Origin: Pegea sp. RAD2-039
Lineage: Eukaryota > Chordata > Thaliacea > Salpida > Salpidae
Direction: 5' to 3'
NCBI GenBank assembly: GCA_034620365.1
Contig: JAQGEQ010000284.1
Location: 310,001-374,000, forward strand
Length of the DNA: 64,000 bases
Part shown: positions 1-12,680 of the stretch, piece after piece
How positions within the stretch are numbered: the stretch's first letter is position 1
How the letters are laid out: every line of letters begins with the position of its first letter
Notes under the pieces: model-generated
What the model saw: only the letters and a program-made list of their open reading frames with translations
Told to the model about the DNA's origin: nothing
Database searches by the model: none
Program-made: the position numbers and the translations under genes

Positions 1-2078
1 TACTATCTGTTGTTTAAGTTTATATCAATTATTATTATGACTCTTTACGCTATTGATTCAAAAATCTTTATTAATTTGAAAACTCATTTTAACAACAAAT
101 AATAATATCTTGATAATAATTATTGTAAAATTTAAAATAATAGGAATTAAAGTTATTATATTATATACATATATACAGAAAAATTTCTAAATTAAAGCAA
201 GTTTTTAAAAAACTTACTGTTAATAGTAATCTTAAAAATAATTCATTTAGTCTACAACTGCCTTTTGCTCATTATTTCCAAGTTATAATTTTACTTAAAT
301 ATTTATTGTAAAATCTACTAAATCATTAGATTATCAATTCTTTCAACTTAATAATTCTCTAAATGAAATTCAAACTAAGTTTTTGTCAAACTTGTATCTT
401 AAAAAAATCTTTGAAATAAAACTGGTTTTAGTTTCACTTCTAAACATTTGTTTTCTATAACAGTGTTTCACTTAAAAATCGTATTTGTTCCATCTTAGTA
501 AAATTTGTTTATTTATAGTTCCAACTGAAGGAAAAAAGAGACATCAATACCAATAAAACAGCAGATATCAATGTTCCATAAGAGACTTTAAACGAGGAAC
601 AAATTTACAAAATTTTTTCAAGCTAATTGTTAATTAGATTGTACAAGAAAACAAATGATCAATAAAAACCTTTAAAAACATCTACGTTCAAGGTGTTGAG
701 TTCTTTTAAACCAACTTTTATAACATACTTTTAAATGTGTTTGATAACCACTAAAAATAGCTCTGAAGACACTTTTGTTTCAAACAAAATAGTTTTAATA
801 ACTTTACGAAACTGTCAATTAAAATAAACAAGTTTTCTTTCCAAACTTTAATCCAACTCATAAACCTCTATCACAATATTTATAGTAGCTTTTGATTCCA
901 ATTCTTGTAAAAAGTTCTTTGAAGATAATTCCATATTTTAATCAGAAAGATCCTACAAAGTTTGTTTTGGTAAAATGTTTTCATTTTTAAATATTTCTGA
1001 TCTGACTTTGTATATCCAAATTAAATTCAATTTGTTGTTGTATAAAACCTACTTTAAGTAGTAAATTTGATTTAATAACAAATAGATGCGTACATTGATT
1101 AAGACAAGTTGTTTAAGCAGTTATTGATCTGCCTAGAAAATATATTTCTGGTGTTTTAGCATCTTATAAAATTTCCAGTAAAAAAATTAAGAACTAACAA
1201 GTCTAGTTGTTTTGCTTTTAACACTGTGGTGATAAAAAACATTTATTCAAAAGATATTAAACTTAAGTCTGATGTAAGTTCAATAACTTGATAAGTGACA
1301 ATGAAAAAGTTTATCTATATTATGGTTGAAAGCAAATAACAACAATTATCTAGAACAGTGATTCCTTTGAATATAAAATCTTTGTTTTAAAATATTTATC
1401 AGATTACGTTGTAGTTTTACTTGTTTTTTAGGAGGTGAAGAACTTGGTCACCAACCAGATAACTCACAGGCTACAAACATGAAGAAAAATGAAAATGTAT
1501 AGTTAGTCTTTACAAACAAAAAGTAAAAAAAGATCTTTGATGCTGGTTATTGATTTTTAACATCAGTAAAACTAGTTTCTGAATTTTCAACATTTCCAGT
1601 TTTATCATCTGTCATCAACACATCAATCAAATCTTAAATGATAAACTATAAAAGTGTTCAGATGAAATTTTTTTCTTAATGTTGCAAAGAAAGAGTCTTC
1701 CAAGTTTTTATACTGAAAGAACGGATCAATTCAAAAGAGCTACCCTAATTTCTTACAAACAGTTCTTGACATAAAACTACACAAAATTTGCTGATCCGAA
1801 TATTACAATGAAATAAATTTTTTTTGTTATAATTGAAGTTATAAATTACCTGATTAAACTAATACTTTCGATTAGCATGAGCTACTTGTAGAAGAAAGTG
1901 TCTTCTCCAACTGTAGGTGCTTTGTGAGAAGTAAAGAACGGAATTTCTCAGACAGAAAATCCATAAACTCAATGTCAATGTCCCAGCAAAACGTCGCTGA
2001 AGAGTGCCAACTAATGAGTGAGTTATTTGGAGTTCACAATTATTCACAAATTATTGAACTCAACTTAGGAGCTTAACA
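1..2078. other. AT-rich intergenic stretch, no gene recognised
   Basis: Both strands are AT-rich with frequent stops. The only longer open frame (1859-2047, minus strand) has no recognisable domain and lies beside a LINE 3' end. I see no RNA gene or repeat here that I can support. Confidence 0.5.
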
Positions 2079-3404
2079 TTATTTATTTATTTATTTCAAT
2101 AAATGCGAAGGAGAGCACCTTAAGAGAGCACCTCTCGCTAACACACATTCTCACAAATAACATCTATTAAGTTAGAAATATAGAAAGTAAAAGATGTAAC
2201 ACATGGTATTTCGATATTACTCAAAGCATATAACAGTGAACAATTACATGAAATATTAATAAAATAAGAAAGAGAAAAAAAATCACAGTTTAGAAATGAC
2301 AATGTTGGCAATATTATAACGGTTCAACTTCTGCTTGAACAACGCGAGTGACTTCGACATGACAATGTCTGATGGCAGCTGGCTCCATGTATTAACTGTG
2401 CGGTATGAGAAACAATTTGCTCTGACCAATGTACTAGGTGATATAGGCTTATTAAGGTGTAATGTGTTTCGTTTGAGCTGATATAACTTGAGGGAAGGAC
2501 TAATAGAAAAGAAATCATCAAACTGAAGGTCAATTAAATTGTGGATAATTTTAAAAATAAGAATTAAATCGAATTTAATCCATCGGATTTCGAAAGTATC
2601 TAAATTGAAGAGACTGAGACGATGTTTATAACTAACATATTTAATATTAAGTTTCCTACATACTAATCTCGTAAATGTGGCCTGAACAGATTCGATTAAT
2701 TTGATATCAACAACTTGATATGGCATCAATGCACTGACATTGTATTCAAGAATTGGATGTACGTACAATTTGAAAAGATTGATAAAAAAGCATGGGTCCT
2801 TAGAATTAAAGGTCTTTATAATAAGGAAGACAAGGTTGATTGATTTTCCAAAGATTTTGGAAACATAATTGCGCCATTTAAAGTCAGATGATAGAGTAAT
2901 GCCAAGGTCTAGGATCGAAGATACTTGTTGAAAAATGAATCTTTTGATGGAATATTGGTTCAAGGAATTTACAGCTGGTTTACGAGAAAAAGTTATAAGT
3001 ACAGACTTTGTGGGCTGGGATCTGAACTGCCAATTTGGAGACCAGTCTTTTACAGTGTGTAGTGTAGTTTGAAGTTTTGAAGGATTACAAGATAATAGCT
3101 TGATGTCATCTGCATACACAAACATTCTGACATCATCTACTGCTACTAATCTCCTGATGAGGTCTTCGATGAAAATTAAAAAGAGAAGGGGACCCAGAAC
3201 AGAACCCTGAGGAACACCACTAGTGATTTGACTAGAAGTAAATAAAGACCTTTCTACACGAGATTGTTGGGTTCTACCTGATAAGTAATCTTCAATCCAC
3301 TGTAGGATAAAGCTGTTGATTTTTAAGTTTTTCAATACAGTAACGAGCTTAGTTTGTGGGACAGAATGAAACGCTTTACGAAATCGAGATATATGATGTC
3401 ACAG
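2079..3404 (-). mobile_element. 5'-truncated non-LTR retrotransposon (LINE family A), inverted, decayed
   Basis: On the minus strand a 350-codon frame (3335-2283) encodes the second half of a LINE reverse transcriptase: SGVPQGSVLGPLLFLIF, then FVYADDIKLLS with the catalytic YADD, then the thumb and C-terminal region. It is collinear with the better copy at 12680-14978. Upstream, at about 3336-3400, the DIIYLDF motif-A region is present but shifted out of frame, so the copy is dead. Beyond the stop comes the family 3' tail (GAGAATGTGTGTTAGCGAGAGG at about 2150-2130) and then a (TTTA)n run at 2079-2100, which on the minus strand is the (TAAA)n tail. The element is 5' truncated, as is usual for target-primed reverse transcription. 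The clade is CR1/Jockey-like by motif style, but I cannot fix it further. Confidence 0.9.
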
Positions 3405-5062
3405 AGGATTATGTTCAATAAGCTTCTTTTTGGATGATTTTCAAAGGATGCTAAGAGCCTTTAAGGGTTTTATAAGGGATGTACTCTTAAAAGGTATGAC
3501 TTGAATATAATATAACTTAAATATAATATCTGTTTTAGCATATCATGAATTTTACGATTTTAAATGAAAAAATAATCCGTCTTAGATACATGCTGTCATA
3601 CAATTGAGCGTTTTGCTGTCTGCTATTATAAATAAGAAAGCCATAAGTACTGAAATTATAAAAAGCTTTGTGTATATCAATATTTTCTTCAGTATTTGTT
3701 GTATTGTATGTTCATAAAAATAAAGCTAAAAAGTTTCGTCAACCAGAAAACTGAAAAAACAAAAAATTAGGACTAATTTAGCTAAATGACGTTTGTAAGA
3801 GGCCGTCGTAATAGTAATATGCTCACTATTTATTTCAAGAATCATTTTTCTTTCTGCTTTGTTCTTGTATCTGAAGCCATATCGTCTAAAAGACAAATTG
3901 TAACTAAAAAATCAAAATCTTATATTGTTTACGAGTATTTGGAATTATATTTTTACTTTGTGTTGAGTGAGTTTTTGATTTAATAGAATATTTATGATTT
4001 TATTTTTCTTGTTATACGTAACATATAAAATTGTTAAGTCATTTTGACATCGTTAATTATTTAAAACGCTGTTATTAAATTATTTCAATTTATTTTAGAA
4101 GGTATTTACTACTTTATCTAATTTGCTTAAATGTTCTAATTTTTTAAAGTATGTAAATTAGACAGTAGAGAATTTTTGTTTTTAAGTTTCAATTCACAGT
4201 GATTTTGATAACTTCATTTTGAATTTTACATTTAAAATTCTACAAATTCTTTGAATATTTTATTGTAAAAATGACCTTTTTGAAATGAAATTTTAGAAGA
4301 TTTATATTTTATGTGCTAAATTTCATCAAATTTTTATTGATTTTTTTAGCTTTATTAAAACTTTTGTCTAACTGATACTTATAAGTACTAATTATTTTAT
4401 TAATTTTGTAATATTGGGTATGTTATAAAAAGTAAATTTTATAATTTTTACTTGATTTAACCTTGATACAAATTTCCTAAGTGCCAATATAATCGAATCA
4501 AATTTATTTCTTAAACTTATGAATGTTTACAAAAATTATATCTTTATCATTTTAGCATTTAGATATAATTAATAAATTAATGATTCTGAAAATGCTAAAT
4601 TAGATAAAATGATCTCATAATAATGTTTGACTTTTGATTTATATTTTGAATACTTTTCTAACTTGACTAATTTTTTAAACTTTTTGTTTACTTAAAACTG
4701 AAAAATGTTTTTCTAAATTGACTTTTTGTAATTTAGCATTTTTATTTTTAGTTTAATAACATTTATTTTGATACAAAGATTTAGTTATAGGTATTCAAAA
4801 GTTTACTTTCAGAAAATTGATTTATAAGAAAGGAAATATTATTAGTTATATTTATTATTATTTTATATTAGGTTAATTTTTTGCTAGTTTAACATTTTTA
4901 TTGTTTATTTATGAGTTTATTTAAGTTATTAAATTGGTTTTCTAACATTATTTTCTTTAAACTCTTGAAAATTTAAGAACTGATTTCATAAAACTTTGTT
5001 TAAGGGTATTAACATGATAATAATTAATTTAAAGAGAATGTTTATGTTGATATAAGTGAAAT
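3405..5062. other. AT-rich intergenic stretch upstream of SOS
   Basis: No coding exon, RNA gene or repeat recognised. The 65-codon open frame at 3786-3983 has low-complexity composition and no family resemblance. The promoter and any 5' untranslated exons of the SOS gene probably lie here, but I cannot point to a site. Confidence 0.45.
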
Positions 5063-8000
5063 ATGGAGATTTCTGAAAAATCTAAAAAAATGAAAATATT
5101 TTCGCAATCCATCTGCAAAGTAACAAACATTTTTTCAAACTTCAACTTTACATGAAACTTGTTTATAGATCCAACAATCTCAACGTAAATCTCTCACATT
5201 GTCAGAAGATGCCCTTTATTATCTGGATAAACTATTAAATCAGTTCTTATGTTCATTAATCACTCCAACAGTACCCAAGTCTCTACAGGTATTTGGCATT
5301 TTACTGTAACATTTCTCTAACACATTTATATTATTAAATAAATTTATTTAAGAGCACTTTCAACTTGTTAAAAATAAAGTTTATAAAAATTGCTTCGAAT
5401 AAAAACAGGAAGCTCAAGAACAAGTAAAAAGGAAAGTACCAGAACCTTTATATACAGGACTATTAGAAGATACAAACTACCATGGAAAAGGAAGAAAAAA
5501 ATTGTTGATGTCTGTAGATAAAGTTCATCAATTTATCAAGGTACTTTCAGAAAGTCTTCAATTAATTGTTAATTTAACAAATTATTTCCAAGCTAACTTG
5601 TTGATAGTTTTTCTTGTATTGTGATATGATATTAAAATATTTAATTATTCTTATGTAGGATCAAGCATCTGTGATTCATGTGGAAAAGCAAGTTTATAAC
5701 TTTTATGCTGCTTTATTAGAATATTTGACAACAGATATTCTAAAACTGACTGTAAGTTACATCGATAACTTTTCTGTTACCCGTACGACATTATCTGAAC
5801 AAGATGTAAAAATTGCCATGTTTGCTGATAAGGTAGGCTGTTAAATCAATCAACAAACGACTCCAAATGAATATTAAAACTAACAGATTAACTCATTTAA
5901 AATATTCTTTCTAATTATAAAACCTAGTTAGTCTATATTTTATCTTTGTATATATTTTTGACTTATTTAAACTTCTTTTATAATCAATCACTTAGGTGCT
6001 TGTTAGTATATTTCAAGATGATGAAACTGAAGATGATTTATCTTTCTTTCCAATGCATTCAGAAGCTAACATCAGTGAGTTGACTTTCTTACTGATTTAG
6101 TTAATTTCCAAACCAACAAAGTCTGATCGTTAGTAGAATTATTTCAATTATTAGGTGATCATGTTTTTTAGGTGACCAAACTTATGAAAGCGTTGTAAAA
6201 AGTCTTCTCGCAGAGGAGCAAAGATATCTCCGTGATCTTCAGATCATAATTAAACTCTTCAAGAACACATTTAAAGATTGGCCTGATCTTTTTAACGAGG
6301 ATGTACGTTTCTATTTAATTTTGAAGCTTTATAAACAAAATAGATGTCTAACCGAATTAGAGATATTATTTGAAATTGCTTCCAAACAGCGTTTCTTGAA
6401 AATTAAATTCTTTTTATTTACTATAAATTCAATTATCTTTTTTAGCAAAGTCTTTTTACAGGAAATCTATTTCATCTTCTGCAACATTGAAGACATCGCC
6501 GAAATGTCCATCAAGTTAATAGCCATGTTAGATGAAGCATATGAGATGGTAGACGATGACAGCAACTCTGGTCCACTTGTAGGAAATTGTTTTGAAGATT
6601 TAGCTGAAGTAATATATCAGAAAATCCCTCCATCTATCTAACCTTTGACCTACAGGAATGTAACTTCTACTTATACGCTGAATATACAAAAGTAATTACA
6701 AGAGCAGAATGGAGCGAGCGGTTTCTAGAGATAGTAACAAAAGAAGAAGTAAACAACAAACTAAAAGTTAGTTGATTAACAGAATTAGTTGAAGATCTAA
6801 TCTGCTCTTCACAGAGTCATTGTGATGGATATAGGGATGTAGTTTTGTATGTTCTTCCTAGACTTCTTCTAGCTCCTGTCTTCCATTGCTTCTTTTACTT
6901 CGAACAAATAGAAGTGAGTTAAGATCTGATGTAGATCTTCTACTGATCACAAACATCTTGTAGATCTTACGAAGAATGGCTACTGATCCTGAAGATAAAA
7001 ACTGTTTTAATCAAGTAGCAAGCCAAATAACTCCAATTAGATTAACAGTTGAAGGTCGGGTGTCTTCATTACATATGAAAAAAAACTCGTTAGTATCTAT
7101 TAGTATCTCGAAGTTGAGATGACTTCTTTGATCTTTCAGGAAAGAGACGAGTCTTCGAAACTCATGGGGTGGAAGAGAAGATGTTGAAAGAATCCGAGAA
7201 ATTCAGAAAAATATTGAAGGATGGACAGGAAAAGATTTATCTAAGATCTGTGGTGAATGTGCTTATGAAGTAGGTTTTATTAGATCGCTTCCACTACCAA
7301 CTAATCTTCTATTTGAACAGGGAAACCTAATCAAAGTCACAAAGAAACATCAATCTGAAAGAAAGGTCTTTTTATTCGATACTCTTCTTTTAAGCTGTAA
7401 AAATAATCAAACTCAGTGGCCAATGCCCTCACAAAGATACAGACTGAAAGAAAAAGTTCACCTCCGAAAAGTATTCTCCTAAAACCACCAAATGAACTTT
7501 AAAATTGATTAATTTGTTTGTTTACAGGCTCAAGTAATTGATAATGAATTTGATAAATTACAATTTTCAATCTTAGACAACGATACTAACACAACAATCG
7601 TCTTTCAAACATTAAGTAAAGACGATAAACAAGATTGGATGAGTCATTTTGTTCGTTTACAATATGGTTGTGTTTATGATCGGATGTTGGAACAAATCAT
7701 TCAACAGGAGATACGTCAACAACCTCTTCGTATTCCAACAACTGAAAAGTTTGTAAATTTAAACTGAAAAAAAGTTGATTTACAAAAAAAACTTTTAAAT
7801 AATTCCAAATATTTCTTTTTCTAATCATTCATTTGAAACGATCATTTCAGTTTTTCATCAAAACTCTTTGACAGTTATAGATTTGCTGAACCTGATAACC
7901 CTGGAGTAAATATCGTCCATGACCCAGATACAGGGGTCTTAAAAGGGGCCAGTGTACCTAAACTAGTGGAACTTTTGACATCACACAAACATTATGGTAG

Positions 8001-10845
8001 TTTCCACCAATTTTTATCTTTTTATTCTTTCGATTTGAAATAAATCTCTGTTAGTTGGCACAAAGTAGCAATATTTTTCACTATTGACTTATTTCTCACC
8101 AATAATCTTTTCCAATTCATCTGAATATTTTATAGTTTATAAAAAAATATTCTTTTTTATCAGATGCTCAATTCACAAAGACTTTTCTGACGATGTTCCG
8201 GACTTTTTGTCTTCCTCATCGACTTCTAGATCTTCTTTTTGAAAGGTTTGTCATGATCCTTCTTGTTTCAACAGAAATATTTAAAAATTCGAAAAATAAC
8301 TTTGATTTCTAACTACTGGAGACAAACAGGAAGCAGACGTATCATAAAATTACAAATTTCTTCAATTTAACATCAAATTCCACTAAACATCTTCAAACAA
8401 TCCTACAAATTGTGTCTTGTCACCAGATTTCGGATTCCTGAACCTCCTCCAACTCAAGAACAACAAGAAGCGATTGAAAGAGGTGAAATTGTAGCAAGAA
8501 GGGATCTGAAGCGATTTCGGCAAGAGTATGCAAAGCCAATACAACTCAAGTAGGTCACGTGTTTTCACGCTTCACTGACCACACCTTACTTCCGGTAGCT
8601 AACTTTCAATATCATCACAAAAATATTTCTAATTCCTTCAAAATTGCTGTCACGTGACTAGAAAGATGATTTCTTCATCAGATATCGAAAAATCTTGAAA
8701 AAAGTCATCAATTTAATGATCTAATCAATTTCAGGGTCCTGAATGTGATCCGAAAGTGGTTGGAGTACCACTGGTACGATTTTGAACCTCCTTTTCTACC
8801 CAAGACACAGACAAATGGTAAAAGTGGTTCAGACGTGGAGTTTGGGAAAGAAAAATCCTCTAAGATGGAGAAGAAGACGTTCTTTTTAACAGATCAACCT
8901 CTAGACTCACAAACCTCTCTACTTATCCGTATCAAGGATTTTGTGGATGAGTTGAAGACTAGTAATATGAGTAAATGGATCGGGACTATTCGTCGGATCG
9001 TCGAGAGGAAGAGCAAGAGGAAGCAATCAGGACTTGATGAGATTGATCTTCCTCCAGCTGAGTTTAAAGAAGACCCTCCCCCTGTTCTGTGGCACTCTAC
9101 TAAAAATCCTGAAAAATTTGATCTTATGACTCTACATCCGATGGAGCTAGCTCGTCAGATCACCATCCGAGACTTTGATCTTTATAGAAGAGTCCAATGT
9201 ACTGAATTTCTTGATAAGATTTGGACGAAGAAAGATAAAGAGTTTCTTGCTCCGAATCTGTATCAGATCATGTCTTTTTCAAGCACTCTGACTTACTGGA
9301 TCATGAAGAGCATCATCCTGGTGATGTCTTTATGTCTTCATCTTCCTTCTAACCTCAATTCGATCTACAGACGCAGAATTATGAAGAGCGAGTCGCGATG
9401 TGTTGTAGAACAGTCGAGATCTTGTTAGGATTAGAACAATTGAATAGTTTCAACGGATATGCAGCGATCGCTTGTGTCTTTAGTATGTCAGCAATTCTAC
9501 GTCTTCAACTCACTTTAAAAGTTTGTCCATCTTCTCATCTTTATCATCATAAAACATTTGAAATCTAACAGGGAATACCTGAAAGATATTTGAAGAAATT
9601 GGAAGCGATTAAAGCTAAATATAATCGAGCTAATCTTTATGTAGAAGAACTACAAAACTGCGACCCTCCCTGTGTTCCTTTTTATGGTAGTTGCATCCAC
9701 TTTTAGCTCCCATAATCTTCATTTTATCTTCTAGGATCTTTTCTTAGTCATCTTTTCAAGCTACAAGATGCAACAGCGAATTATTTAGATCCTGAAACAA
9801 AGAATTTGATCAACTTCACTAAAAGGTCTCCATCTTTATCCGCTGATCATATTTGTGACTTCTTTTCGACAGGGTCCAATATACATCTTTGTTGTCTGAT
9901 GTACAACAATATCAACTGCATCCGTATAATCTTCAAAGGGTCGATGAGATCCAACAGTTTCTCAATAATCTTGATCCTTATGATGGAAGGACACATCGCG
10001 AGTTTAATGATTGGGTTTATGGGATCGCATTTGAGTTAGAACCAAAAGGCGTCGAGAAGCCACCGCGATTTGTACGTCCCTCCCCCCCCCTCTTTCTAAT
10101 CCTTATTCTAATCTTCTTCTTTCAGCCTCGTATTTACACTGATAAAGAAATCAAGTCTCCAGGAATCGCAGTCAGCAAACGAAACAATAAAATAATGATA
10201 CGAGATGAATCGCGAAGCTCCATGGCAACTGAATCACCAACTACGTCATCATCGCGTCACGCAAGCGCTGGAACAGCTGAAGATGGTGAAGAAAGGAACA
10301 AATCTGTCTCATCTCAACCCACAGAAGATCCACCTAATCTCCCTCCTAGAGAACCAATTGTAAGTGGACCAGATACTCCACCACCAGTACCTCCAAGGGC
10401 ACCGTCTCGAACGGCTTTCTTTTCTGATTATAGTAATAGTGATGGTATATCACCAACAAGTGCATCTTTTCATCAACAACAATCTGCTGGATTCCAATAT
10501 TTCAGCTTCTTCAGTTTCGATATTGCCCCTGTTCCCACACACCAACCAACATCTTCGTTAAATTCAGATTTTTCTCGAATTCTCTCCCCACAGACTCCTC
10601 TGCTGCCACCTAGTGACGATGAACTCACCCCTCCTCCTCTTCCACCCCGAGATGATCTTCCTCTTAGTTCCACACCTCCAAAAATCCCCCCAAGGGACCC
10701 CCCTTATGACCTACGCACTCATATGTATAGTAACCATGGTTTCCACAACCAGTTTCCTGATCCCAACCGTCACCAGGTCTACTCCCAACAAGTTGATCCC
10801 AATGTCCCTCCTCCTGTTCCCGGAAGACACTCGGAGAACGACTAA
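5063..10845 (+). CDS. SOS1: Son of sevenless, Ras/Rac guanine-nucleotide exchange factor
   Basis: Exchanges GDP for GTP on Ras downstream of receptor tyrosine kinases, recruited by Grb2/Drk. I resolve 22 exons: 5063-5119, 5169-5288, 5409-5540, 5659-5832, 5996-6074, 6172-6302, 6462-6608, 6656-6766, 6815-6913, 6964-7088, 7140-7269, 7321-7470, 7528-7748, 7851-7996, 8164-8245, 8427-8549, 8735-9320, 9371-9520, 9572-9686, 9735-9825, 9873-10071, 10126-10845. They join in frame to 1,295 codons, close to human SOS1 (about 1,333). Domain order matches the family: histone-fold pair (about 1-185), DH (about 188-390, with EEQRYLRDLQIIIKLF and VGNCFEDLAE), PH (about 390-555, RKVFLFDTLLLSC), REM (about 560-800), CDC25 catalytic domain (about 803-1040, FDLMTLHPMELARQ and LNSFNGYAAIACV) and a proline-rich tail (1057-1295) with PPxxPPR SH3 ligands such as PPPVPPRAPSR and PPPLPPRDD. 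The first exon and ATG are the least certain. The intron at 7270-7320 is in frame and stop-free. Confidence 0.95.
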
Positions 10846-12559
10846 GACTTCATTTTTTTCGTTTTTTTCTCTTTTTTCAACTCAATTTAGCAATTTTTTT
10901 TACTCATGTAAAACCTTGTTTCAAACCAGTGATCATGTGTCGTTGGTATCTTCATCTGCATCACCTCTGATGTGTGAACCGGACTTTTTTGAGACTGCCT
11001 CTTTTTGCTTGCAAATATACTTTCAATTTCAGCTCTAGTTTAAGTTAACTTTTTTTGTTTTTTTTGTTTAAAATTGATCAAATGATTTCATTTATGCTTC
11101 GACGTTTACTCCAATTCAATTTAATAAATTAACATTTTAAAATCTTTGAGAGTTTTAGATTCAGAAAACTTTATAATTTAAACTAATTTCTCTTTGAAAT
11201 ATTTTTGTAGTTATTAAATTTTTTTATTAATTTTAAAATAAGCTAAAAATTGAAAAATTTCAGACTTTTTCTAAAATTCAATAAATTTATCTTCAAAAGC
11301 TTAAATGATTTCGGAGTAATTGAAAGAACTTAAAAGCGTTTCCAGAAAAGTGAAAATTATGAAAATAATCTTAAAAATGGTTTTGAATTATTCAATAATT
11401 CATCAAAACTAATTTCTGCTAAATCTATTTATACAAATAGCTCCAATTTGTCTTTTATAAAGTTTTAATTCTATACGAGAATAGTATTCAGAAATTTCTG
11501 GAACTGATTTCCTACAATTAGAAATTTCAATTTGAAAATGTTGATAATCAATTCACAAGATGAAAAACCTGGCTTTGTTCTAAATATAGACATCAACTGA
11601 AGTTTGATTATTGGTTACTTGAATGATTGTAATAAACTGAATTTTGAATTTAACAGACCTTCGAATAAATTCTTTTAAAAAGATTTAAAGTTTTTCAAAT
11701 CTATTCAAGACGTCACTAGAAATAAACATTTTATATAATAGCCAATTAATAATTAAAATAAATTATCTTTATTCAAACAAAAAATGTTAAAAGCAATTTT
11801 AATCGTTTTCTCACAACTCAAGTTATAAAAAGAATTTTGAACAATTTAAATAAAAATTTTTTATACAGTATATATTGATAATAAATATTTAAGACTACTT
11901 TATAAATAATTTTATGAAATTTTTTGTATATCATAAAAGATAAAATAAAGTTATTATTTTAAAGCATAAAAAAAGAAATACTTTTTTGATAACAACTTAT
12001 TTATGAATATTAAAACCTACATTTTATACAAATTCAATCATTTTTTATGTTCGATATGTTATCGGCTTCTACAGTTTTTATTAAATATTTCTTGTTCACT
12101 AATATTAATGTAATCTTTTTTTTTAATTGTATATAAGTTGTATTAAAATGTAGATGTCGTAATTTTTATCAGGAATTCACCCCATAAAGCAAAAATTCAT
12201 GAGGAAAAAATACTTCTTTGGTTTTGTATAAATAATTTATCTGATCAGCTGCTTTTTCAGTCTCTGATAAAAAGTATTCATAAAGATCTAATAAAATATT
12301 AATTTACTAATTTTATTCATAAGTAGCTTGGAAAATTCATTTGTTTAGATTATCAAATAGTTTTCAATTTCTTTGGAAAGCTTTTTAAAATATTCATTAG
12401 TTTTTCTAAATTTATTTTGTCAAATCAAAAAAAAAATCATTTAGTTGAAGTAATTCATCATCAGCTTTTATTTTTCAAAAGTGCAATTAAATATAAAAAT
12501 CTTTACTTAAGGATCTTCCAGTGATCAGCTGTTGTCAGTGATCGGCTCCGTAGTAAATA
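10846..12559. other. SOS 3' region and AT-rich spacer
   Basis: The first 300 bases are T-rich and probably hold the SOS 3' untranslated region. The rest is AT-rich with no coding pattern. The last few hundred bases may contain more of the decayed LINE that begins clearly near 12560. Confidence 0.45.
11123..11128 (+). terminator. Candidate polyadenylation signal for SOS
   Basis: AATAAA lies 278 nt past the SOS stop codon in T-rich DNA. It is a canonical hexamer in a plausible place, but such hexamers are common by chance in DNA this AT-rich. Confidence 0.4.
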
Positions 12560-12680
12560 GTTCAACAACCAATATCATCTATACAGAAAGCCTTTGACTC
12601 AGTTTCACATCTTATATTATTAAAAGCTTCAAGACAGTTTATGATTAACCTATCGGATTGAGCAATTTCTAAAAGATAAC
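12560..12680 (+). mobile_element. LINE family B, left part, interrupted by a younger LINE
   Basis: This holds the reverse-transcriptase motif-A region of an older LINE: AATATCATCTATACAG followed by a frame reading KAFDSVSHL. The same words occur in the decayed copy near 35362-35410 (NIIYTNICRAFDSISHRI). Homology breaks at about 12680 and resumes at about 14979, on the far side of the younger LINE. Confidence 0.7.

Noticed and set aside
6321..6641. A 106-codon plus-strand open frame
   Set aside because: Only its second half (from 6462) is SOS coding sequence; the first half runs through an intron that happens to be open.
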